Shown here in pieces: positions 7,244 to 12,700 of a stretch of DNA of 12,700 bases. How positions within the stretch are numbered: position 1 is the stretch's first letter; every line of letters starts with the position of its first letter. This DNA is from Candidatus Delongbacteria bacterium (lineage in GTDB: Bacteria; CAIWAD01; BS150m-G50). Under the pieces are notes generated by a model. That model made no database searches, was not told the DNA's origin, and saw nothing but the letters and a program-made list of their open reading frames with translations. Location: the NCBI GenBank assembly GCA_016784425.1, contig JADHUQ010000054.1, positions 1 to 12,700 on the forward strand, given 5' to 3'. A program made the translations under genes and the position numbers.

Positions 7244-7249
7244 TATGCC

Positions 7250-8695
7250 ATGAGTACTATGTTCGCCTGGTTGGATAAGACGAAAGATATCTTGTCGGAA
7301 TATGTCTGGTCCTGGCCCGCCAACTGGTATCCGCAGACCATTCCGCTACTGGTGGTTCTGCTGCTGGGCACCGGTATCTATGTGACGATCCGCTACCGCC
7401 TCATCCAGGTCCGGCTGTTCCGCCATGCCATCGATGTGATACGGGGCCGGTTTGACCGTCCCGAAGATACCGGTGACATCAATCACTTCCAGGCACTCTC
7501 CTCCGCCCTTTCCGCCACCATCGGCATCGGTAACATCGCCGGTGTGGCCACCGCCATCCATTACGGCGGTCCCGGTGCCCTGTTCTGGATGTGGCTGACC
7601 GCCTGTTTCGGCATGGCTCTCAAATTTTCCGAAGGGACACTGGCGGTTCGTTATCGCAAGATCAACCCGGACGGTTCCGCCAGCGGTGGCCCGATGTATT
7701 ACATTCTCTATGGCCTGGGTAAGAGCTGGAAACCGCTGGCGATTGCGTTTGCCTTTTTTGCGGTCATCTCCAGCTTCGGCCAGGGCAACATGATCCAGTC
7801 CTTCACCGTCACCGATCAGTTCCAGAGTGAGTTCGGATTGCCCCGCTGGTTGACCGGGCTGGGGATGTCGCTGCTGGTTGGTCTGGTTATCATCGGTGGT
7901 ATCAAGCGGATCGGTCGGGTAGCCAGCCGCCTCACCCCTTTCATGGCCATTTTTTACTTCATCGGTGCTGCCCTGATACTGCTGGTCAACCTGCCGGAAC
8001 TACCCGGTGTGCTGGTCCGGATTTTCCACGACGCTTTTCTCCCCCGTGCCGAAATCAGCGGTATCGCGGGTGGCGGTTTCCTGCTGTTTCTCAACACCAT
8101 GCTCTGGGGGGTGAAGCGGGGACTTTTCTCCAACGAGGCGGGACAGGGTTCCGCACCAATTGCCCATGCCGCCGCCAAGACCGAGGAACCGGTTCGTGAA
8201 GGGGTTGTCGCCATGCTGGGACCATTCATCGACACCCTGGTGATCTGCTCGATGACCGGTCTGGCAATCCTGGTAACAGGAGCCTGGCAGGTGACCGATG
8301 CTGCCGGTGAGCTGTTGAACGGCTCGGTGATGACAACCTGGGCCTTCCGTCATGGTTTGCCTTTTCTGGGAGGGTACGGCAGCTACATCGTGACGGTGAC
8401 CGTGTTCCTCTTCGCCCTCTCCACCGCTATCAGCTGGAGTTATTACGGCGACCGCAGCGCGCAGTTTCTCTGGGGGGATCGCGCCATCATGCCCTACAAG
8501 GCGTTCTATGTCGGCATGCACTTCCTGGGTGGTATCTTCTCGCTGGAGCTGGTCTGGGGTTTTGGCGATGTCGCGCTCGGACTGATGGCAATTCCCAACC
8601 TGATCGCCATCATCTTCCTGGCCGGTAAGGTGAAAAAGCTGGAGTTGGATTATTGCGCCCGGATGGGTGGCGGGAGTTTCACCCAACAGCGTTAG
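7250..8695 (+). CDS. Sodium:alanine/glycine symporter (AGCS family)
   Basis: Inner-membrane transporter (481 aa from ATG 7250) that couples uptake of alanine or glycine to sodium, or possibly to protons. The family signature is intact at 106-121, GGPGALFWMWLTACFG. Other hallmark segments are SATIGIGNIAGVATAI (88-103) and FSNEAGQGSAPIAHAAA (293-309), both around the substrate and ion site in this fold. Length and the roughly eleven hydrophobic segments are normal. The C-terminus is short and polar. The gene stands alone: it is divergent from the barrel/ABC operon and separated by an AT-rich 220-base region from the next gene. An in-frame upstream ATG at 7190 would add 20 residues but lacks a ribosome site. 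Substrate choice between alanine, glycine and related amino acids cannot be read reliably from sequence. Confidence 0.92.
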   Translation: MSTMFAWLDKTKDILSEYVWSWPANWYPQTIPLLVVLLLGTGIYVTIRYRLIQVRLFRHAIDVIRGRFDRPEDTGDINHFQALSSALSATIGIGNIAGVATAIHYGGPGALFWMWLTACFGMALKFSEGTLAVRYRKINPDGSASGGPMYYILYGLGKSWKPLAIAFAFFAVISSFGQGNMIQSFTVTDQFQSEFGLPRWLTGLGMSLLVGLVIIGGIKRIGRVASRLTPFMAIFYFIGAALILLVNLPELPGVLVRIFHDAFLPRAEISGIAGGGFLLFLNTMLWGVKRGLFSNEAGQGSAPIAHAAAKTEEPVREGVVAMLGPFIDTLVICSMTGLAILVTGAWQVTDAAGELLNGSVMTTWAFRHGLPFLGGYGSYIVTVTVFLFALSTAISWSYYGDRSAQFLWGDRAIMPYKAFYVGMHFLGGIFSLELVWGFGDVALGLMAIPNLIAIIFLAGKVKKLELDYCARMGGGSFTQQR

Positions 8696-8714
8696 CGGGA
8701 GTAGTCAGCATAAT

Positions 8715-8742
8715 TTGACAACACACACACAAATCTTATCTT
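8715..8742 (+). promoter_or_regulatory. Candidate sigma-70 type promoter upstream of the activator gene
   Basis: A perfect TTGACA (8715-8720) is followed after 16 bases by TATCTT (8737-8742), four of six matches to the -10. The spacer is mostly an (AC) run. It lies about 170 bases before the activator ATG, so the leader would be long; a second, extended -10-like TGT-TATATC at 8783-8791 is an alternative. Confidence 0.35.
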
Positions 8743-8752
8743 TTCCACTCAC

Positions 8753-8801
8753 GATAAATATATTGTTGATATAGTTATCCTGTGTTATATCAGATAAATA
8801 T
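8753..8801. repeat. Direct and inverted repeats upstream of the activator gene
   Basis: GATAAATAT occurs at 8753-8761 and 8793-8801, exactly 40 bases apart (about four helical turns). Between them, TGATATA (8767-8773) and TATATCA (8786-8792) form a 7-base inverted repeat with a 12-base spacer. A further pair, CACGAT (8750-8755) and ATCGTG (8812-8817), encloses the array. The layout would suit protein-binding sites, but the region is AT-rich and some of this may be chance. Confidence 0.35.
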
Positions 8802-8915
8802 GTATCGTTAAATCGTGAACTAAGTTAGCGTATTCAGTACCAAAGTTGCCTAAATCCCCCTTGCTATTGTCACAAGAAATGATATTTTGTACTTAGCACA
8901 GTATGGGGTAAGTGT

Positions 8916-10742
8916 ATGCAGGTTTCTGGTTCTGATCAGTATGCTTCATTGCGGGCGTATCTCAATCAGGACTACGTTGGCTGCTGCAAGCTGGCTGATC
9001 AGGATCTGCTACAGGCCCGTGATCCCGCCCATCGCGCCGAGCTGCTCTTCCGTAAATCCTGGTCGCTGGTAAAAACCCGCCGCTACCGTGAGGCGATCGC
9101 CAGTTACTATTCCCTGCTGCATGCCGCCGATCTGCAGGACCATTGCCCCTACTTCAAAGTCTACTACAACCTGAGTATCGCCTACTATTACCTCCACATG
9201 TGGGAAAGTTCCCACCAGGCACTGCAGCGTGCGACTGAGTATGGCACCACTGATCCCTACGGCAACGCCTATGTCCTGTTTCAACTGTTTGACCTCAACA
9301 AAAGGCTGGGTAAGAACCGTTACGAAGAGCTGTTCCAGCAGGGGGTGGACTACTTCCACCAGGTTGAGGATCCGTTGCAACGGAACCGCCTGTTGCGAAT
9401 GATGCTTTACTGCAGCAACAGCTATACGGTAGAGGTGCTGCCGCCGGTGGAGCTGATCAGGCTTTTCGAGTTCGGGCTGGATCAGGAGCTCGACCAGCAG
9501 TTCCAGTTGAGCGTGGCCAGGCATTATCTCGCTGTCGGCGATTTCCCCGGTTATCGTGAGCTGATCAGCTCGATCAAACCGGTCGATGAGGTGCAGCAGG
9601 CGATCCTGGAGCTGCACCAGCTGCACTATCGGGTGCTGACCGAGCCGGACACAGTTACGGAAGCGGAACTGAACGTCTATGCCAGGCTGGAATACCAGGA
9701 GGTCACCACCTATTTCCGTTATCTCCAGCTCTTGCTGCGTCCAGAAAAACCGTTGTCTGTGAACTATCTTCCGAGTCACTTCAATATGATTGGAGCTTCA
9801 GCGGCAATGATGCTGCTGGTGGAGCAGATTGAAAAACTGCGCTATATCGACGAGAATGTGCTGATTACCGGTGAAAGCGGGACCGGTAAAGAGCTGGTCG
9901 CCCGGGCGCTTCACTATTTCAGCCACCGTGCCAGCCATCCTTTCGTTCCGGTGAACATAGCCGGTATCCCGGAAACGCTGTTCGAAGCGGAGCTGTTTGG
10001 ATCCCGCCGGGGTGCCTACACCGGTGCCAGCCAGGACCGCTCCGGGCTGATCCAGCAGGCTGACGGCGGTACCCTCTTTCTCGATGAGATCGGGGAATTA
10101 CCGCTCACCATTCAACCAAAACTGCTTCGTTTTCTGGAAACACACCAGTACCGGGAGGTAGGTGGCAGTCAGTCGCGACGGGCCAGCCTGCGCATCCTCT
10201 TCGCTACCCACCAGGATCTGGCCGCCCGGGTTAAAGAGGGGTCTTTCCGCAGCGATCTCTACTACCGGCTCAACACCCTGCTGATCCGGATTCCCCCGTT
10301 GCGCGACCGGCTGGATGATATCGATTTCCTGATCGAACACTCACTGGATCAGCTGCGTCTGAAATATGACCGGAGCTGGGAGATCACCACGGCCGCCCGT
10401 CAGCTGTTGCGTGAGTACCATTATCCGGGCAATGTGAGGGAACTCAAGAACATCCTCACCCAGATCTGCCTGACCGCCAACGGCAACCAGGCTGACCGGG
10501 CGGAACTGCTGCCACTGCTGCAGCGTGAGGAGAGTCACCGCAGCGAGCTGTTTACCGAACTCAGTCTACGGGAGCAGCTGCGACGCTACGAGCAGCATCT
10601 GATCCAGAAATCGGTGCGGGACGAGGGGGGTGACTACGATTCCGCCGCCCGGCGTCTCGGTATTTCCACCCGCTCGTTGTACCGCAAGCTGCAGCAACCG
10701 GATTCACCGTCATCACAAACTGAAAATGAGAATCGAGGATAA
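8916..10742 (+). CDS. Sigma-54-type AAA+ transcriptional activator with N-terminal TPR-like sensor
   Basis: Predicted enhancer-binding protein (608 aa). Residues 1 to about 270 are helical and TPR-like (paired-helix stretches such as RKSWSLVKTRRYREAIASYYSLL and YYNLSIAYYYLHMWESSHQAL), with no receiver, PAS or GAF domain visible. The AAA+ domain (about 289-520) has Walker A GESGTGKE (319-326), the sigma-54 contact loop GAYTGA (366-371; the usual form is GAFTGA), Walker B GGTLFLDE (384-391), FRSDLYYRLN (444-453) and YPGNVRELKN (503-512). A Fis-type helix-turn-helix is at about 573-592 (DYDSAARRLGISTRSLYRKL). It should remodel sigma-54 RNA polymerase at an unknown promoter when its TPR part senses a partner. 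The start at 8916 has GGGG seven bases upstream. The next gene follows after 16 bases, so the activator is probably co-transcribed with it. I found no -24/-12 promoter in the window. Confidence 0.88.
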   Translation: MQVSGSDQYASLRAYLNQDYVGCCKLADQDLLQARDPAHRAELLFRKSWSLVKTRRYREAIASYYSLLHAADLQDHCPYFKVYYNLSIAYYYLHMWESSHQALQRATEYGTTDPYGNAYVLFQLFDLNKRLGKNRYEELFQQGVDYFHQVEDPLQRNRLLRMMLYCSNSYTVEVLPPVELIRLFEFGLDQELDQQFQLSVARHYLAVGDFPGYRELISSIKPVDEVQQAILELHQLHYRVLTEPDTVTEAELNVYARLEYQEVTTYFRYLQLLLRPEKPLSVNYLPSHFNMIGASAAMMLLVEQIEKLRYIDENVLITGESGTGKELVARALHYFSHRASHPFVPVNIAGIPETLFEAELFGSRRGAYTGASQDRSGLIQQADGGTLFLDEIGELPLTIQPKLLRFLETHQYREVGGSQSRRASLRILFATHQDLAARVKEGSFRSDLYYRLNTLLIRIPPLRDRLDDIDFLIEHSLDQLRLKYDRSWEITTAARQLLREYHYPGNVRELKNILTQICLTANGNQADRAELLPLLQREESHRSELFTELSLREQLRRYEQHLIQKSVRDEGGDYDSAARRLGISTRSLYRKLQQPDSPSSQTENENRG

Positions 10743-10748
10743 AGAAAC

Positions 10749-10754
10749 GAGGTG
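10749..10754 (+). promoter_or_regulatory. Shine-Dalgarno deciding the beta-helix gene start
   Basis: GAGGTG lies four bases before ATG 10759, in the 16-base gap after the activator's TAA. The frame is open back to an ATG at 10630 inside the activator gene, but only the 10759 start gives a signal peptide at the N-terminus. Confidence 0.65.
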
Positions 10755-10758
10755 TAAC

Positions 10759-11784
10759 ATGCGTAACTTCTACCTGCTGCTGATCGGCTTGTTCTGCTGC
10801 AGCAGCCTGATCTGGGGACGCACCGTGGTCGAGGTGGGGGAGCAGGTCATCGTCGAAGGGCAGATGCAGGGGGAGTATCTCCTCAACGGTGGTGAACTGA
10901 TTTTTCGCGATCAACCGGCCGATCTGGCCAAGATCGAACTGCACAGCGGCATCCTGCAGGTTGACCATGGTTTCAGCCGTCCCAGCAGCGATTCCACACA
11001 GGAGTTTCCGTTACGGATCAACGCCGGTCTTACCATAATCCTGGGGCTCTGGGATCTGACCGACTGGGGACTGGACACGGTTGCCATCATCCAGGGTGGT
11101 TCGCTGCAGATGCTGTATTGCACCATCGCGGCGGAACAGGTGGGTGTCTTCTGCGAGGAAACCCCCGATCCGATCCTGATCACCCATTGCTATTTCGGCC
11201 GTTCCCAACAGAGCTCCATCCAGTTGTGGGATGGGGATCTGCAGATTGACAGCAGCCGTTTTGTCACCAACAATGTTGCGATCCAGGTGAGGAATGACGC
11301 CCAGGTCTCAGTCCTGGACTGCCAGTTTATCGAGTGCAGCCAGGCGATTGCCACCTACGATGACGCCGCTCTGGTCGAGGTCTGGGATTGCGATTTTCTC
11401 GGCAACACCCTGCATGATGTCAACTGCTACAACGGTGAGGGGGTTCTGACCGGATGCTACCGGGATGAAGCTGCCGACCTGGTCGGCAACGTGGTGGTGG
11501 TCGATCCGGCACCGGGACAACTACTGGACGATCCACCCGATCCCAAGGCAACCACACCGGATGCCGTCGGTCCGGACCAGCTGGAGTGGGTGGAGGTGAC
11601 CAAAACCATCCAGGACCAGCCGATCCGGGTTACCGGATACAAGATCTATCGCGGCGCTGATCCCTACGCGGTCTTCGCGCCGGAAAACTACCTGACCACC
11701 ACTACCAACACCTGGTTCAACGATCCGGGTCATGGAGGTCTGGCTGACGCCTTTTATGTGGTAGTTTCGGTAAGCGGACCGTAG
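10759..11784 (+). CDS. Secreted right-handed parallel beta-helix protein with C-terminal fibronectin-like module
   Basis: Exported protein of unrecognised function (341 aa). Residues 1-20 are a signal peptide (MRNFYLLLIG, then a CCSS-containing core). A lipobox is not convincing, so it is probably secreted rather than lipidated. Residues about 110-240 repeat with a 22-23 residue period: Cys121, Cys144, Ser166, Cys188, Cys211 and Cys233 each sit in a V/L/I-x-h-x-C/S-x-F/I-like strand (VSVLDCQF, VEVWDCDF, ILITHCYF), as in coils of a right-handed parallel beta-helix. A Pro/Asp-rich linker (about 249-270) leads to a fibronectin-like end (TGYKIYRGADP at 292-302, FYVVVSV at 332-338). Many beta-helix proteins bind or cleave polysaccharides, but no catalytic residues are recognisable here. 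It is probably in one operon with the upstream activator and the downstream metallo-hydrolase. Confidence 0.72.
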   Translation: MRNFYLLLIGLFCCSSLIWGRTVVEVGEQVIVEGQMQGEYLLNGGELIFRDQPADLAKIELHSGILQVDHGFSRPSSDSTQEFPLRINAGLTIILGLWDLTDWGLDTVAIIQGGSLQMLYCTIAAEQVGVFCEETPDPILITHCYFGRSQQSSIQLWDGDLQIDSSRFVTNNVAIQVRNDAQVSVLDCQFIECSQAIATYDDAALVEVWDCDFLGNTLHDVNCYNGEGVLTGCYRDEAADLVGNVVVVDPAPGQLLDDPPDPKATTPDAVGPDQLEWVEVTKTIQDQPIRVTGYKIYRGADPYAVFAPENYLTTTTNTWFNDPGHGGLADAFYVVVSVSGP

Positions 11785-11828
11785 GATAGGTTTTCAGGCG
11801 CAGTCAATTTGGAGGGGGTCGGTCTGCA

Positions 11829-12587
11829 ATGTCTTCAATAGTGGTCGCAATTCTGCTGGCGGTGTCGATGGTCTCCTGTTCAACACCCGGGCTCGTGGTT
11901 CAAAAACAGGTGACCGGGCCGGGAACCAACTGCTACCTGCTGTACGATCCCATCAGCCGTGAGGCAGCCCTGATCGACCCCGGCGGTCCGATCGATTCCC
12001 TGCTGGCAACGGTGCAACGGGAGCAGCTGCAGGTCCGCTACTTTCTTTTCACCCATGGACACTTTGACCATGTGATCGGTCTGCCCGCTGTACGCGACAG
12101 TTTCCCCGACGCACTTGTCTGTCTGGATCCGCTCGAATTCAGGGATATGAAGACACAGAAAGATTGGGCGATCAGCCACTTTGGGGAAGAGTTCATTGTG
12201 GAGTGGTTGCAGGACCCGGAACTGAAAAAAGTGATCGAGTTTGATTTGATGAGCTTCGGTATACCGGACCTGTTCCTGGTGGAGGGGCAACTCCTCGATC
12301 TGGGCAGCTATCAGATTCGGGTGCTGAGTTGTCCCGGGCACTCCGCCGGTGGTACCTGCTATGCGGTAGCTGATCTCCTCTTTTCAGGGGATGTCCTGTT
12401 TAAAGGGACAGTCGGGCGGGTGGACACCCAGAACGGTTCGCGGGAGGAGCAGATCGCCTCGGTCAGGCGGCTCTACCGGGAACTGCCGGACCAGACCATC
12501 GTCTATCCGGGGCATGAGGAATCGACTACGATCGGCGCCGAGCGGATCGGTAATGAGCGGGTGAGTGAAACGGCGGTCAGCCTGTAG
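11829..12587 (+). CDS. Metallo-beta-lactamase-fold hydrolase lipoprotein (glyoxalase II/YcbL-like)
   Basis: Predicted membrane-anchored metallo-hydrolase (252 aa). Residues 1-16 are a lipoprotein signal with MVSC at 14-17, so Cys17 would be lipidated; the -3 residue is Met rather than Leu, a slightly weak lipobox. The metal-binding set is complete: THGHFDH (His76, His78, Asp80, His81), His171 in CPGHSAGG, Asp188 in FSGDVLF, and His229 in YPGHEE. The KGTVGRVD segment resembles YcbL-like and glyoxalase II-like proteins. Most such enzymes are cytoplasmic thioesterases; a lipoprotein version is less usual and points to an envelope substrate. GGAGGGGG precedes the ATG. It lies 44 bases after the beta-helix gene and is probably the last gene of that unit. 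The substrate is unknown. Confidence 0.85.
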   Translation: MSSIVVAILLAVSMVSCSTPGLVVQKQVTGPGTNCYLLYDPISREAALIDPGGPIDSLLATVQREQLQVRYFLFTHGHFDHVIGLPAVRDSFPDALVCLDPLEFRDMKTQKDWAISHFGEEFIVEWLQDPELKKVIEFDLMSFGIPDLFLVEGQLLDLGSYQIRVLSCPGHSAGGTCYAVADLLFSGDVLFKGTVGRVDTQNGSREEQIASVRRLYRELPDQTIVYPGHEESTTIGAERIGNERVSETAVSL

Positions 12588-12607
12588 GGGGGGGTAGGGT
12601 AGCGGAG

Positions 12608-12700
12608 CCTGACCATCAACTCAAGCTACTGGGCAACCTTATCATCACCGATTACCTGGAGTTCCACGTCTATCCCTATGATGCGGAAGTGGGGTGGGTA
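12608..12700 (+). pseudogene. Fragment resembling an N6-adenine DNA methylase / type IIG restriction-modification protein, no visible start
   Basis: The last 93 bases translate in one frame into 31 residues that include LLGNLIITDYLEF followed by HVY. This closely resembles the 'NLILTDYLEFRWY'-type segment that lies inside, not at the beginning of, large N6-adenine methylases of type IIG and related restriction-modification systems. The frame is open only from 12569 after a TGA at 12566-12568, which lies inside the preceding hydrolase gene, and it contains no ATG, GTG or TTG before the motif. So this is either a 5'-truncated remnant, a recombination or assembly junction, or a frameshifted gene. 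Eight G residues at 12587-12594 sit between the hydrolase stop and the fragment. The rest of the gene lies beyond the window, so intactness downstream cannot be judged. The family match is from memory of the motif. Confidence 0.45.

Noticed and set aside
7190..7249. In-frame upstream ATG extending the AGCS symporter by 20 residues
   Set aside because: No ribosome site precedes it, the extra residues are unlike the family N-terminus, and the leader hairpin falls inside it; ATG 7250 has AAGGGAG at six bases.
7100..7249. Glycine riboswitch in the symporter leader
   Set aside because: AGCS genes often follow one, but none of the conserved glycine-aptamer sequence blocks is visible here on the plus strand.
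8000..8686. Long minus-strand open frames opposite the symporter, activator and peptidase genes
   Set aside because: They mirror the codon pattern of well-supported genes, have no ribosome sites, and show no recognisable domains.
8720..8733. (AC) microsatellite
   Set aside because: Only about five units long; too short to call a functional repeat.
8848..8874. Possible -24/-12 sigma-54 promoter before the activator (TTGCC ... CTTGCTA)
   Set aside because: The spacing between the two elements is 15 rather than 12 bases and the GG is missing. Candidates near 7185 (TGGCA ... AGCA) and 11810 (TTGGAGG ... CTGCA) also fail on spacing.
10630..10758. In-frame upstream ATG extending the beta-helix gene by 43 residues into the activator gene
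   Set aside because: The extension would bury the signal peptide internally, while ATG 10759 has GAGGTG and a normal signal peptide.
12587..12594. Run of eight G as a phase-variation switch
   Set aside because: It begins with the last base of the hydrolase stop codon and no intact frame starts after it, so a switching role cannot be supported; kept only as context for the junction.

Overview
The window is protein-coding bacterial DNA of moderate-to-high GC. It suggests a diderm (two-membrane) bacterium, probably an uncultivated lineage of or near the FCB group (Fibrobacterota, Cloacimonadota and similar). The pointers are an outer-membrane barrel next to Lol-type transport genes, a gingipain-like C25 peptidase with a C-terminal fibronectin-like module, a secreted beta-helix protein with the same kind of C-terminal module, and a TPR plus sigma-54-type activator. 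This placement is inference from gene style; there is no rRNA or marker gene here.

Layout: (1) 9-1523 (+), a secreted C25/caspase-fold peptidase. (2) 1679-6974 (-), a tightly packed operon. In transcription order it encodes an outer-membrane beta-barrel protein, a 52-residue membrane protein whose gene is easily missed, a LolD-type ATPase, two different FtsX/LolC-E/MacB-type permeases and a LolA-fold periplasmic protein. The last three junctions are 4-base overlaps using TTG, GTG and ATG starts. (3) 6975-7249, a divergent intergenic region where the candidate -10 elements of the leftward operon and the rightward transporter gene overlap. (4) 7250-8695 (+), an AGCS sodium:alanine/glycine symporter. 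(5) 8696-8915, an AT-rich regulatory stretch with repeats. (6) 8916-12587 (+), a probable three-gene unit: a TPR/AAA+ sigma-54-type activator, a secreted beta-helix protein and a metallo-beta-lactamase-fold lipoprotein. (7) 12608-12700 (+), an in-frame fragment resembling the interior of an N6-adenine DNA methylase/type IIG restriction-modification protein, with no visible start.

How the genes may work together: the leftward operon has the parts of an envelope conduit. The ABC complex (ATPase plus two unlike permeases) could extract a lipid or lipoprotein from the inner membrane, the LolA-fold protein could carry it across the periplasm, and the barrel could receive it. The 52-residue protein is a candidate accessory subunit. 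The cargo cannot be told from sequence. The rightward unit couples a transcriptional activator to two exported proteins, so its target may be an envelope or surface function. No tRNA, rRNA, CRISPR array, insertion sequence or integrase was seen, and no intergenic stretch exceeds 300 bases.
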